A stretch of 64,000 bases of DNA from an uncultured Lutibacter sp. Lineage in GTDB: Bacteria; Bacteroidota; Bacteroidia; Flavobacteriales; Flavobacteriaceae. The stretch spans positions 310,001-374,000 of the forward strand of contig NZ_CANLZZ010000001.1 in assembly GCF_947495725.1 (NCBI RefSeq), given 5' to 3'. The notes under the pieces are model-generated. The model had not been told where the DNA came from, searched no databases, and saw only the letters and a program-made list of their open reading frames with translations. Positions 34,676 to 44,401 of the stretch are shown piece by piece. Made by a program: the position numbers and the translations under genes. How positions within the stretch are numbered: the stretch's first letter is position 1; every line of letters begins with the position of its first letter.

Positions 34676-36088
34676 ATGAAAAAACTATTATTATCGTTAT
34701 TTACAATTTTGGCTCTTGTTTCTTGTCAAACAGAATCTCTAAATGAAATTATTTCAACTAATGAGTCAATAGATCTCGAAGGTGAAAATTCCTTTCTTCA
34801 AGCCAAAAATTCTTCAGGTAAAAATTCATTTATGGTAATTGCTCAGGCAGAAACCTTATCACATAAACTCGAGTTTTCAATTAAGAAACATGGGGAAATT
34901 GTACGTACAATTCCAGAAATTGGAATAGCTATAGTTAAATCTTCAAATCCCAATTTTGAACAAAATGTTTCAAAAATTTCAGGTGTGAGATCCGTGGTAC
35001 CTGATTTAACTGTTAATTGGCTCGAACCTATTAATGTTCAACCCATGGCGAACCCTGCAAGTATTGGTGATGACGATACTTATTTTAACATTCAATGGGG
35101 GTTAGATGCAATTGATGCTCCTGAAGCTTGGAATGCCGGTTATCAAGGTAGTAATACAAAAGTATTTATTTTAGATAGCGGTATTGATGCAGAACATCCC
35201 GATTTAGCACCTAATTTAAATACCCAGCTTTCCAAATCATTTGTACCAAATGAGGATTGGAATATTCAACCAGGATTATATATTAATCATGGAACTCATG
35301 TTGCTGGTATAATTGCAGCAGTCGATAATGATAGAGGAGTAATTGGTGTTGCTCCAATGACTGAAATAGTTGCAGTTAAAGTATTATCTGAATATACAGG
35401 AAGTGGATCATTTGGAGGAATAAATGCAGGTATTGTTTATGCGGCTAATAATAGTGCTGACGTAATAAATATGAGTTTAGGTACTACTTTAAATAAAAAT
35501 GGTAAATTTTATGATGAAGATGGAAATTATGAAGGAAAGATTCCATCAAAATATATTCAAGAAATAGTACATGCTCAGCAAAGAGCAATTGATTATGCTT
35601 ATAAAAAAGGAGTTACAATAGTAACTTCTGCAGGAAACTCGGGAATGAATGCTGATGGAAATGGCTCTGCAATTGTAATGCCAGCCGATTTAAACAATGT
35701 CATTACTGTGTCAGCAACTGCTCCTTTTGCTTGGGTATACAATCCTACACCTAATTTAGATGAATTTGCTTCTTATTCAAACTATGGAACTTCATTAGTT
35801 GATATTGCCGCTCCAGGAGGTGATTATGATTCACCTTATGATTTCTGGTGGTATGATATGGTATATAGTACAGTTAGTGAAGGTTATACTTGGTTAGCTG
35901 GAACAAGTATGGCATCGCCACATGTTGCAGGTGTAGCAGCATTAATTATTGGAAAAAATGGTGGAGAAATGGCTCCACATGAAGTAGCGAAACAACTTTA
36001 TAATACAGCTGATAAAATTGATACTAATGGCGCTAGTGATTTTTATGGAAAGGGTCGTGTAAATGCATATAGAGCAGTTACTGAATAA
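34676..36088 (+). CDS. S8 (subtilisin-like) serine peptidase, lipoprotein
   Basis: A 470-residue secreted protease with a lipobox (LALVSC, Cys17), an inhibitor-I9-like prodomain at about 50-115 and a catalytic domain with Asp167 (ILDSGID), His208 (HGTHVAGI) and Ser411 (GTSMASPHVAG). The oxyanion-hole Asn is in TSAGNSGMN. No T9SS tail. Likely a surface or periplasmic scavenging protease. It has its own terminator and is unrelated to the flanking clusters. Confidence 0.94.
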   Translation: MKKLLLSLFTILALVSCQTESLNEIISTNESIDLEGENSFLQAKNSSGKNSFMVIAQAETLSHKLEFSIKKHGEIVRTIPEIGIAIVKSSNPNFEQNVSKISGVRSVVPDLTVNWLEPINVQPMANPASIGDDDTYFNIQWGLDAIDAPEAWNAGYQGSNTKVFILDSGIDAEHPDLAPNLNTQLSKSFVPNEDWNIQPGLYINHGTHVAGIIAAVDNDRGVIGVAPMTEIVAVKVLSEYTGSGSFGGINAGIVYAANNSADVINMSLGTTLNKNGKFYDEDGNYEGKIPSKYIQEIVHAQQRAIDYAYKKGVTIVTSAGNSGMNADGNGSAIVMPADLNNVITVSATAPFAWVYNPTPNLDEFASYSNYGTSLVDIAAPGGDYDSPYDFWWYDMVYSTVSEGYTWLAGTSMASPHVAGVAALIIGKNGGEMAPHEVAKQLYNTADKIDTNGASDFYGKGRVNAYRAVTE

Positions 36089-36098
36089 AATTTAAAAC

Positions 36099-36130
36099 TA
36101 AAGCCAGAGAATTTAAATTCTCTGGCTTTA
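36099..36130. terminator. bidirectional terminator
   Basis: A 32-base perfect palindrome (TAAAGCCAGAGAATTT and its complement), then TATTTTTTTA, after the subtilisin and before the convergent DUF4861 gene. Confidence 0.9.
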
Positions 36131-36194
36131 TATTTTTTTAAAAAACTTAGAATCTCATTTTTAAAAATAATAACTATAGTCTAATTGTAAGTTA

Positions 36195-37376
36195 TTATTC
36201 TGAAACTTGAACAATTAAAGGGCTTTTAAGTCTCATTGAAAAGTCGTTTAAATAACTTTCCCACTCTTTCTGATTTTCAAATTGATTGCTTTTTTTCCAT
36301 CCAAACCCAGCATAATAAACAACCTTATTATCAATTACATTTAAGTTTGCATAAGCATTACTTAAATCTTTTGCATCAACATCATATTTTTCAAAATCAA
36401 CAAAATATTCATTTGAGGCAATAATTGCAGTTCCTAATTCTGAATCTGCATGTGGTTGCCAATAACTCACCCATCCATTTTTATTATTCCCAGAAACAAC
36501 ACCATCTTTTTCGTGTAATGTTAAGCCTGCAGCAATTGTTGTTGTTCCTTCTATTGAAATTTCAAATTTTGAAAAGTTACTACCTTTATCCAAGGAAATT
36601 ATTCTAGATTCTTGTATGCTATTTCCGGCGGCATCCCAATCTTCATAATCCAAATAAAAACTTGTTCTTATTGGCCCTGTGGTTATGGTTTTCCAATTAG
36701 AGTAATTTTTTGAAAAATAGTAAGAATTATCTTTTTTTATAGCAATACCTCCTACACCTCTACTTACACCAACATGAAAATTATCTAAGCCCTCACCCGT
36801 ATCTTCGTGATATGTTCCTGTTTTATCTGAATGTTTTTTATACCATTTATTAATTATTGGATATTCAACTCTTTTTAGCCATGCATCAACACCGCTTGAA
36901 AGCGTACCTCCAGGAATATTATCTTCAATCATTTTTTGAGCAGTTGGTCCATATACTCTAAATGCAACTTTATCATTTTCCCAGGCGTAATCATCAGTTC
37001 TTTCAGGTACAAATCGAGAGTAACAAATTTCATTTGAAATTGGCCTTTCTTCCTTTAAAACGGTTATAATTTCGAACTTTACCTTTGAGTTAGCTGCAAT
37101 TTTTGGCTGAAACAACAACTGATCCATTACTCCATCACCATCAATATCAACTAATTGTGATATTTGAATTTCTTTAGAATTATTATCTCTAATTCCAATT
37201 GTTGATAAATCTTCAACCTTTAAAAATTCTTTTGTTAGCTCTATTGTTTCAAAAGATCTATCAATCTTTAATAAGTTTTCAACAAAAATAAACTTTGATT
37301 TGTCTTGTTTTGTACAACAAACAAACAATAAAAAACTTAGTAAAGTAAATATGAATTTAATAAATTTCATTAGCAA
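36195..37376 (-). CDS. DUF4861 family lipoprotein
   Basis: A 393-residue protein with a lipobox (FLLFVCC) and the features of DUF4861: an N-terminal beta-region with DIDGDGVMDQLLFQPKI, then blocks FVPERTDDYAWENDKVAFRVYG and GLDNFHVGVSRGVGGIAI. DUF4861 proteins recur in Bacteroidota uronate-polysaccharide clusters; enzymatic activity is not established to my knowledge. Its gene follows kduI after 15 bases on the minus strand, so both are driven from the operator shared with lacI. Confidence 0.82.
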   Translation of the reverse strand: MLMKFIKFIFTLLSFLLFVCCTKQDKSKFIFVENLLKIDRSFETIELTKEFLKVEDLSTIGIRDNNSKEIQISQLVDIDGDGVMDQLLFQPKIAANSKVKFEIITVLKEERPISNEICYSRFVPERTDDYAWENDKVAFRVYGPTAQKMIEDNIPGGTLSSGVDAWLKRVEYPIINKWYKKHSDKTGTYHEDTGEGLDNFHVGVSRGVGGIAIKKDNSYYFSKNYSNWKTITTGPIRTSFYLDYEDWDAAGNSIQESRIISLDKGSNFSKFEISIEGTTTIAAGLTLHEKDGVVSGNNKNGWVSYWQPHADSELGTAIIASNEYFVDFEKYDVDAKDLSNAYANLNVIDNKVVYYAGFGWKKSNQFENQKEWESYLNDFSMRLKSPLIVQVSE

Positions 37377-37391
37377 AATTTAAAAGTTTAG

Positions 37392-38234
37392 CTATCTCAT
37401 TTCATTAATTGCGCACATATCCATATCGCCATAATCAAGGTTTTCACCCGCCATACCCCAAATAAATGTGTAGTTACTGGTTCCTGAACCCGAGTGAATT
37501 GACCACGGCGGAGAAATTACAGCTTCGTTATTTGCCATCCAAATATGACGTGTTTCGTTTGGTTGTCCCATAAAATGACAAACTGCTTGATCTTCTGGCA
37601 CTTCAATATAAAAATATACTTCCATTCTTCTATCATGCACATGTGCTGGCATTGTATTCCAAACACTTCCAGATTTTAACGTGGTCATACCCATTTGTAA
37701 CTGACATACATCTACTACACTATTTACAATATATTTTCTTAATGTACGAGCATTTGCTGTTTCAGGTGAACCTAATTCAACCACTTCAACATCATTAATT
37801 CCAATTTTCTTAATTGGAAATGCTTTGTGAGCAGGAGTAGAATTCAAATAAAATTGCGCTGGCTTGTCAACAGAATTACTAGCAAAAACTACACTTTTAT
37901 TTCCTTGCCCAACATACAATGCTTCTTTATGATCTAGTTCGTAAGTTACGCCATCAACATTAACAGATCCTGATCCTCCAATATTAATAATCCCTAATTC
38001 TCTTCTATCAAGAAAATTTTCAGATTTTAAAGTGTCTAAAGTTTCTAAGACAAGACTTTCCTTTGAAGGCACAGCACTTCCAACCATAAACCTATCATAA
38101 TGCGAATACACCCACTTAACTTCATTTGGAATCATTAAATCCTTTACCAAAAACTCATCTCTAAGTGCCTGTGTATCATATTTTTTAACTGCATCTGGAC
38201 TAGAAGCATATCTTACTTCGTAATTTGTATTCAT
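37392..38234 (-). CDS. kduI: 5-dehydro-4-deoxy-D-glucuronate isomerase
   Basis: A 280-residue KduI, converting the 4,5-unsaturated uronate-derived 4-deoxy-5-hexosulose uronate to 3-deoxy-D-glycero-2,5-hexodiulosonate. It has a double beta-barrel cupin fold and the zinc site MPAHVHDRRMEVYFY near residue 200, followed by HFMGQPNETRHIWM and WSIHSGSGTSNYTFIWG. Cytoplasmic. It acts downstream of GH88, which is encoded across the divergent operator; kduD, kdgK and kdgA are not in the window. Confidence 0.97.
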   Translation of the reverse strand: MNTNYEVRYASSPDAVKKYDTQALRDEFLVKDLMIPNEVKWVYSHYDRFMVGSAVPSKESLVLETLDTLKSENFLDRRELGIINIGGSGSVNVDGVTYELDHKEALYVGQGNKSVVFASNSVDKPAQFYLNSTPAHKAFPIKKIGINDVEVVELGSPETANARTLRKYIVNSVVDVCQLQMGMTTLKSGSVWNTMPAHVHDRRMEVYFYIEVPEDQAVCHFMGQPNETRHIWMANNEAVISPPWSIHSGSGTSNYTFIWGMAGENLDYGDMDMCAINEMR

Positions 38235-38269
38235 ATTTAATTCTTTTTATTTTGTTGTAAAAGTACAAA

Positions 38270-38309
38270 TTAATATTTAAAATACAATCGATTGTATTTT
38301 AAATATTAA
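38270..38309. promoter_or_regulatory. 40-bp perfect palindrome, LacI operator shared by kduI and lacI
   Basis: Perfect dyad centred on CG between 38289 and 38290, with core AATACAATCGATTGTATT, the CG-centred form typical of LacI-family operators. It covers the TTG -33 elements of both divergent promoters (plus-strand TTG at 38292-38294, mirrored on the other strand) and the kduI -7-like TTAATTTG overlaps the left end. Confidence 0.85.
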
Positions 38310-38313
38310 ATAC

Positions 38314-38321
38314 TATATTTG
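38314..38321 (+). promoter_or_regulatory. -7 box TATATTTG of lacI operon
   Basis: Exact TAnnTTTG, 19 bases after TTG inside the operator palindrome, 32 bases upstream of the lacI start. Repressor bound at the palindrome would block it, giving autoregulation. Confidence 0.7.
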
Positions 38322-38353
38322 AATATTAAATTCCACATTCGAATAAAGTAATA

Positions 38354-39367
38354 ATGATAAAAGGCAAAATAACAATTCATGATATTTCAAAAGCATTAGA
38401 AATTGATAGTTCCACCGTTTCTAGAGCTCTAAATAACAGTCCACGTGTTTCAAAAAAAACAAAGACTAAAATCTTAAAAAAAGCAAAAGAACTAGGATAT
38501 CAGCGCAATAGTTTAGCTTCAAAACTAAGAACAAATAGAAGCAATACAATTGGTGTTATTGTCCCTAGAATTTCTCGTCATTTTTTTGCTGCCGTTATTT
38601 CGGGTATTGAAGAAACAGCCTATGATGCCGGCTACGATGTTATAATTTGTCAATCTTTAGATAATTATGAAAGAGAAAAAAAATTAGTTGAGACACTTTT
38701 AGCCAACAGAGTTGATGGTATTTTAATTTCAATTTCTATGGAAACAACTAATTATAGTCACTTTAAAAATTATATAGACAACGGTTTTCCAATTATTTAT
38801 TTTGATAGACCTTGCGAAGTTGATAAAAATACTAACGTAATTATTAATGATTTTAAGGCTAGTTTTGAAGCAACAGAACATTTAATCTTAAATGGTTGTA
38901 AAAATATTGTTCATTTTTCAGGACCTCAGTCCACAACTCTATACCAAAAAAGATGTAAAGGATACAAAGCTGCTTTAAAAAAACACAATATTCCTTTAAG
39001 GAAGGAATATATCATTGAATCTAATTTAATGGAAAATGATGGAATTGAAAATGCTAAAAAAGTACTAAAACTTCCACTAGTTGATGCCGTTTTTTCTGCA
39101 AATGATAAAGCAGCTATAAGTGCTATGCAATATTTAAAAACTAAAAATATAAAAATCCCAGAAGATATAGCATTTGTTGGTTTTAGTAATGAACCTATTT
39201 CGGCTGTAATAGAACCTTCATTAACAACTGTAAACCAACAAGATTTTGAAATGGGTAAAGTAGCCACTACTTTATTATTTGAACAGATAAACAATAAATC
39301 TAGTATAAATGAAACCAAAATATTAGAACCAGAATTAATAATCAGAAATTCATCAATAAAAAAATAA
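38354..39367 (+). CDS. LacI-family transcriptional regulator
   Basis: A 337-residue regulator: helix-turn-helix at about 6-30 (ITIHDISKALEIDSSTVSRALNN), hinge to about 60, then a periplasmic-binding-protein-like sensor domain (TIGVIVPRISRHFFAAVISGIE, AVFSANDKAAISAMQY, VGFSNEPISAVIEPSLTTV). It heads the polysaccharide operon and faces the CG-centred palindrome, so it most likely represses or autoregulates the divergent genes with a uronate-derived sugar as effector. The ligand is not known. Confidence 0.95.
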   Translation: MIKGKITIHDISKALEIDSSTVSRALNNSPRVSKKTKTKILKKAKELGYQRNSLASKLRTNRSNTIGVIVPRISRHFFAAVISGIEETAYDAGYDVIICQSLDNYEREKKLVETLLANRVDGILISISMETTNYSHFKNYIDNGFPIIYFDRPCEVDKNTNVIINDFKASFEATEHLILNGCKNIVHFSGPQSTTLYQKRCKGYKAALKKHNIPLRKEYIIESNLMENDGIENAKKVLKLPLVDAVFSANDKAAISAMQYLKTKNIKIPEDIAFVGFSNEPISAVIEPSLTTVNQQDFEMGKVATTLLFEQINNKSSINETKILEPELIIRNSSIKK

Positions 39368-39378
39368 AAGAACCAAAT

Positions 39379-40545
39379 ATGAAAACACTCAACTCAACTC
39401 TAATACTTTTAGCCTTAACACTTTTTATTTCTTGTTCATCAAAAAATGAAAGTGAATTGGATAAAGCCGCCCAACAATTTACTCTATTAGTAAAAGATGC
39501 TGATGCTGCAAATAAAATTCCAAGAACCGTAACTGCCGAAGGAGAAATACATTGGACAAATCCAAGATTCGATTGGACTGAAGGCTTTTTCCCTGGAAGT
39601 TGCTGGTATTTATATGAAGCAACAAACGATGAAAAATGGAAAAAAGCTGCTGAAAAATTTCAATCTCTTTTCGAAAAACATAAATATAAAACTACCAATC
39701 ACGATCTAGGGTTTGTATTTAATTGTTCTTACGGAAATGGTTATCGATTAACAAATAACAAAGATTTTAAAAATGTAATGACAACAGCTGCCGATTTTTT
39801 GAGTACACGTTTTAATTCAAATGTTGGCTGCATTAAAAGTTGGGATGTAACAAGTGGTTGGCAAGCGGAAAGAGGTTGGAAATTCCCAGTAATTATTGAT
39901 AACATGATGAATTTAGAATTGCTTTTTGAAGCTTCAAAATTAACTGGAAATGATAAATATAAAAACATTGCAATTGCACACGCAAATACAACTTTAAAAA
40001 ATCATTTTAGAGATGATAATAGCTCATTTCATGTTATAGATTACGACCCTGAAACTGGTGAAGTAAGAAATAAACATACTGCACAAGGTTTTGCACATAC
40101 AAGTGCTTGGGCTCGTGGACAAGCTTGGGGATTATACGGTTACACAGTTTGTTACCGATATACAAAAGATGAAAAATACTTAGAACAAGCCGAAAAAATT
40201 GCAAAATTTATTACTGAATACAAAGGAACTCCAGAAGATGGAATTCCATATTGGGATTATAATGCTCCAAACATTCCTAATGAACCTAGAGATGTTTCAG
40301 CTGCTGCCATTACTGCTTCTGCCTTAATTGAGTTAGATAGTTTTTCTAACAATAATTATCAACCTGCAATCGATAAAATAATGATATCGTTGGCTTCTGA
40401 CAAATACACTGCTGAGGTTGGAGAGAACAACCATTTTATTTTAAAACATAGCGTTGGTAGTATTCCTCACGGAAATGAAATTGATGTGCCGCTGAATTAT
40501 GCTGATTACTATTATTTAGAAGCTTTAGTTAGACTAAAAAAATAA
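39379..40545 (+). CDS. GH88 unsaturated glucuronyl hydrolase, lipoprotein
   Basis: A 388-residue enzyme with a lipobox (LFISC) and an alpha/alpha-barrel of family GH88, which hydrates and removes 4,5-unsaturated uronic acids left by polysaccharide lyases. Diagnostic blocks are NPRFDWTEGFFPGSCWYLYEAT, HDLGFVFNCSYGNGYRLT and FPVIIDNMMNLELLFEAS (the catalytic aspartates are in HDLGF and IIDNM), with ARGQAWGLYGYTVCYRYT near the C-terminus. The product feeds KduI. Gene spacing is 11 bases from lacI and 3 to the next gene. Confidence 0.93.
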   Translation: MKTLNSTLILLALTLFISCSSKNESELDKAAQQFTLLVKDADAANKIPRTVTAEGEIHWTNPRFDWTEGFFPGSCWYLYEATNDEKWKKAAEKFQSLFEKHKYKTTNHDLGFVFNCSYGNGYRLTNNKDFKNVMTTAADFLSTRFNSNVGCIKSWDVTSGWQAERGWKFPVIIDNMMNLELLFEASKLTGNDKYKNIAIAHANTTLKNHFRDDNSSFHVIDYDPETGEVRNKHTAQGFAHTSAWARGQAWGLYGYTVCYRYTKDEKYLEQAEKIAKFITEYKGTPEDGIPYWDYNAPNIPNEPRDVSAAAITASALIELDSFSNNNYQPAIDKIMISLASDKYTAEVGENNHFILKHSVGSIPHGNEIDVPLNYADYYYLEALVRLKK

Positions 40546-40548
40546 CTT

Positions 40549-42099
40549 ATGAACTTTAAATATATTTTTTTAACTGGGTTAGTTTTTAGTCTTTTAAGTT
40601 GTAAAGCTCAAACTAGTAAAGTTTGGGCTGATTTTAAATCTTCAAAAACAACTGGAAAAGAAGCAATTTTACCCGATTTTTCTTACGCAGGTTATAAATA
40701 TAGCGAAGTTGAAATACCAACTGTTAACTACAAACTGTTTGATGTAACCAAATTTGGAGCTATTCCAAATGATTTAAATTCAGATAAAAATGCTATAAAA
40801 AAAGCCATAAAAGCTGCTGAAAAATATGGAGAAGGCATTGTGTATTTTCCTAAAGGAAAGTATTACATTAATACTCAAAATGATGACATAAGCATTATTG
40901 AAATCAAGTCTTCAAAGATTGTTTTTAGAGGTGAAGATAAAGAAAATACCATCTTATTTTTTGACAAAGATTTGCCTCCAACTGATCCAAATAAACTATG
41001 GTCTTGTCCTTCAGCAATTAAAGTAAAAGCTAAGGAAAATGATAAATTCATCACTAAAATAATTGGAGATTCAAAACGCGAAACTTTTTCTATTAAAGTT
41101 GAAGATGCTTCAAAAATTAAAAAAGGAGATTGGATAATAGTTAAAGTAAAAAACAATAGTAAAGAACTCATCAAATCTGATATTGGTCCATTAGAACCAC
41201 ATGAAAAATGGAAGAAAATTTTAAATGAGGGTGTTATGGTAAATGAGCGTCATCAAGTTGCTTCAGTAAAAGGAAAAACAATAACATTGGTTTCTCCAAT
41301 TCATTATGATATTGAATCAAAATATGGATGGGAAATTTTAAAATTTGAACACGTAAATCACGTTGGATTTGAAAACTTAACTTTTAAAGGTAATTGGACT
41401 AAAAAGTTTGTTCATCATAAAAACGCACAGCACGATGGTGGTTGGAGCATTTTAAGTCTTTCAGATGCTGTAGATTCTTGGATTCAAAACTGTACATTTA
41501 AAAATGTGAACAATGCTGCAAGTATTTCTTCATCTGCTGCCTGCACTGTTTTAAATGTTGAAATTAAAGGCAATATTGGTCACGCGGCAATTCACGCTGC
41601 AAATGGTTCAACAGGAATTTTATTAGCAAAAATTAATGATGAGGCTGGTATGCATCATTCCGTTGGTGTTGGTGGTGGAAGCACTACCGGAACTGTAATT
41701 TGGAGATGTACATATCCATCACACACTTGTTATGAATCGCACGCATCTCAACCACGTTGTACCTTATTAGATAATGTAAAAGGAGGATTTTTTGCAGGAA
41801 GAGCCGGTGGAGCCATTCAAAGTTTACCAAATCACGGAAGGTATTTAGTTTTTTGGAATTATAATGAAACCGATGAGGCTGAAAAAGATTTCAGATTTAT
41901 TGCAACCAACTCTTGGTATTGGAGAAATGTACCGCCTATAATTGTTGGTTTTCACGGAGCTGGAACAACTTTCAAAAAAGATGAAGTTCAAATTGTAGAA
42001 AGCAATGGAACCCCCGTAAAACCAGAATCTTTATTCGAAGAACAATTAAAACTTCGACTAGGTAAATTACCAAACTGGATTTCAAAAGAAAAAAATTAG
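40549..42099 (+). CDS. right-handed beta-helix lipoprotein (pectate-lyase-superfamily, DUF4955-like), copy 1
   Basis: A 516-residue lipoprotein (LSC, Cys18) starting with a domain like the pectate-lyase superfamily: LFDVTKFGAIPNDLNSDKNAI and GIVYFPKGKYYIN. It is followed by many short parallel-beta repeats (SWIQNCTFKNVNNAASISS, HAAIHAANGSTG) and a C-terminal NSWYWRNVPPIIVGFHG block. Probable extracellular or periplasmic polysaccharide lyase or hydrolase acting on the same uronate polymer as the neighbours. It shares the N-terminal LPDxSYAGYxYxExEIPT motif with the gene at 46148, so they are paralogues. Confidence 0.8.
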   Translation: MNFKYIFLTGLVFSLLSCKAQTSKVWADFKSSKTTGKEAILPDFSYAGYKYSEVEIPTVNYKLFDVTKFGAIPNDLNSDKNAIKKAIKAAEKYGEGIVYFPKGKYYINTQNDDISIIEIKSSKIVFRGEDKENTILFFDKDLPPTDPNKLWSCPSAIKVKAKENDKFITKIIGDSKRETFSIKVEDASKIKKGDWIIVKVKNNSKELIKSDIGPLEPHEKWKKILNEGVMVNERHQVASVKGKTITLVSPIHYDIESKYGWEILKFEHVNHVGFENLTFKGNWTKKFVHHKNAQHDGGWSILSLSDAVDSWIQNCTFKNVNNAASISSSAACTVLNVEIKGNIGHAAIHAANGSTGILLAKINDEAGMHHSVGVGGGSTTGTVIWRCTYPSHTCYESHASQPRCTLLDNVKGGFFAGRAGGAIQSLPNHGRYLVFWNYNETDEAEKDFRFIATNSWYWRNVPPIIVGFHGAGTTFKKDEVQIVESNGTPVKPESLFEEQLKLRLGKLPNWISKEKN

Positions 42100-42117
42100 C
42101 ATTTATATTCTAATAAA

Positions 42118-43692
42118 ATGAAACTAAAAAACACATTACTAATAGTTATTTCATTACTGCTGTTAAGTTGCAAAAGCGAAGTTAAAAAAGAGGTTGTTGT
42201 TACTACAAAAAAACCAAATATATTAATTGTTTTTCCAGATCAATTAAGGCGATATAGTGCTGGTTTTTGGAGCGAAGAAAACTATAAAAAACACGTAGTT
42301 GGAAAACCAGATCCTGTGTTAACTCCAACCATTGATAAACTAGCAAAAAACGGTGTGGTTTTTACCCAAGCAGTAAGTAATTACCCGTTATGTAGCCCAT
42401 ACCGAGGAATGATGCTTTCTGGAATGTATCCTGAGCAAAACGGAATTTGGAACAACTGTAAAAAAGGAAGAGAGCATAGTTTAAAAGATGATATTGCTAC
42501 CATTCCAGATTTATTTTTCAAAGCTGGTTATAACACTTCTTACTTCGGAAAATGTCATTGGTTAAAAACTGAACCTTTATTTGACGAAAATGGAAACTAT
42601 CAAGGTACTACAGAAGCACCGGGAGGGCATTATGTAAATACATACGACACTTATATTCCGCCAGGAAAACGTCATAATATCGAATACTTTTACCAAGCCT
42701 TAAAAGACGAGCATTTTAATCCTAGAATTTACTCAAACGATCCAAGTACAATTGAAGGTAAAAAAGATGGTGAATTACACTTACCAAAAGTTTTTTCAGC
42801 TAAAAATGAAGCTGAAAAAATTATTAAGTACTTAAAAAATGAAAACGGTCAACGAAATGCAGACAAACCATTTTGCATGATTTGGTCTATGAATCCACCG
42901 CATAATCCTTGGGATGATGAAAATACAGATATGGAAACTCTACACAAGCATTATGATACAGATAAGTTTCCAGAAATTGACAACAAGTTAGTAGTTAGAA
43001 AAAATGCCGATTTAAAAGTTGCTAATTATGCACGCCATTATTACGCAAACGTTACTAGTGCCGACAATTACATTGGACAAGTTATTGATGAATTAGAAAA
43101 AATGGGAGAGTTAGATAATACTATTGTTATGTTTAGTTCCGATCACGGAGAAATGTTAGGTAGCCATAGTAGAACTGGTAAAAATTCGTTTCAATTAGAA
43201 TCGCTATCTGTACCATTTATTGTTCATTGGCCAAAGGGTTTAAAAGCTGATATTACAGATGTGTTGTTTGGAGCAACTGATGTATTGCCAACCGCTATGG
43301 GATTAGCAGGATTGTCAAATCAAATTCCTTCGGAAGTGGAAGGAACAAATTTTGCTGAATTACTTCTAAATCCAAAAAATAATTCAGTAAAAAAACCAGA
43401 AGACGTTTTAATAATGTTAGGAAATTCTAGAGGTGTGTTCTCTGGAAAATATACATTGTGTTTAGAAGAAAATAAAAAACAATGGGATACAGATAAAGGA
43501 ACCGAAATTTCAGAAGCTTATTTGTACGACAATATAAATGACCCATATCAGTTAAATAAAATTGATTTAAAAGCACTGCCTGAAATTTCAAATAAACTAT
43601 TAAAATCGTTAGGTGAAAAATTAAAAATGTCTAACGACCCTTGGTTTCAACAAAAAAAATATAGTAACCTAATTCCGTATCCAAATAGTTAA
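42118..43692 (+). CDS. S1-family sulfatase, lipoprotein
   Basis: A 524-residue sulfatase with lipobox LLLLSC and formylglycine motif CSPYR (Cys92 in YPLCSPYRGMMLSG), so a formylglycine-generating enzyme is needed for activity. The metal-binding Asp is in NILIVFPDQ, and IVMFSSDHGEMLGSH holds the second metal site. It would remove sulfate esters from the polysaccharide, showing the substrate is sulfated. It sits mid-operon, 18 bases after the beta-helix gene. Confidence 0.94.
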   Translation: MKLKNTLLIVISLLLLSCKSEVKKEVVVTTKKPNILIVFPDQLRRYSAGFWSEENYKKHVVGKPDPVLTPTIDKLAKNGVVFTQAVSNYPLCSPYRGMMLSGMYPEQNGIWNNCKKGREHSLKDDIATIPDLFFKAGYNTSYFGKCHWLKTEPLFDENGNYQGTTEAPGGHYVNTYDTYIPPGKRHNIEYFYQALKDEHFNPRIYSNDPSTIEGKKDGELHLPKVFSAKNEAEKIIKYLKNENGQRNADKPFCMIWSMNPPHNPWDDENTDMETLHKHYDTDKFPEIDNKLVVRKNADLKVANYARHYYANVTSADNYIGQVIDELEKMGELDNTIVMFSSDHGEMLGSHSRTGKNSFQLESLSVPFIVHWPKGLKADITDVLFGATDVLPTAMGLAGLSNQIPSEVEGTNFAELLLNPKNNSVKKPEDVLIMLGNSRGVFSGKYTLCLEENKKQWDTDKGTEISEAYLYDNINDPYQLNKIDLKALPEISNKLLKSLGEKLKMSNDPWFQQKKYSNLIPYPNS

Positions 43693-43703
43693 CTAGCTCA
43701 TTA

Positions 43704-44399
43704 ATGATCCATTTTAAAAACAGCTGTCGCATAGTTTTATTATTGGTTTCAACATTCTTTTTTATAAGTTGTGAAACTAGCACAAAAGTGCTGTATGCTG
43801 ATGGCTTTGACAAAAATTTAGACAATTGGGTTATTGAGCAAATGGAAGATGGATTTGTTGAAATTAAAAACAAACAATTAGAAATTTCGCAAGGAAATGG
43901 AGCGGTGGTTTGGTTTAAGCATAAATTACAAGCTCCTTTAACCATTGAATATAATATTACTGTTGTAGACAATGGCGGTAAACATGATAGAGTTGCTGAC
44001 ATGAATTGTTTTTGGATGGCAAATGACCCAACTAATATAGATTTCTTTAAAAATTCGGAACAACGTGGGGGTGTGTTTTCAAACTACTTTCCACTAAGTT
44101 TATACTATGTTGGTTATGGCGGGCATAACAATACAAAAACCAGATTTAGAAAACATTTTGGAAATGGAGATCGACCTTTAAAACCTGAACACGATTTAAA
44201 CAATCCCAATTTCCTTATTACCCCAAATAAAGTAAATCACATAAAAATAGTGGTTACCGAAAATAGCACTCAATATTTTTGCAACAACAACTTAGTTTAC
44301 AATATTGAAGACAAAAATTTGTACAGGTCTGGTTATTTCGGATTCAGATCTTATAAAAACCACTTATTGATTGATAATTTCAACATAACAAAACCTTAA
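43704..44399 (+). CDS. DUF6250 family (YesU-like) lipoprotein
   Basis: A 231-residue protein with a probable lipobox (FFFISC) and a concanavalin-like beta-sandwich of the DUF6250 group: EYNITVVDNGGKHDRVADMNCFWMANDP, then LYYVGYGGHNNTKTRFRKHFGNGDRPLKPEH and SGYFGFRSYKNHLLIDNF. Related proteins (YesU/DUF1961) accompany rhamnogalacturonan and similar pathways; activity is unproved, and it may bind oligosaccharides. In the lacI operon, two bases before the next gene. Confidence 0.82.
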   Translation: MIHFKNSCRIVLLLVSTFFFISCETSTKVLYADGFDKNLDNWVIEQMEDGFVEIKNKQLEISQGNGAVVWFKHKLQAPLTIEYNITVVDNGGKHDRVADMNCFWMANDPTNIDFFKNSEQRGGVFSNYFPLSLYYVGYGGHNNTKTRFRKHFGNGDRPLKPEHDLNNPNFLITPNKVNHIKIVVTENSTQYFCNNNLVYNIEDKNLYRSGYFGFRSYKNHLLIDNFNITKP

Positions 44400-44401
44400 A
44401 A

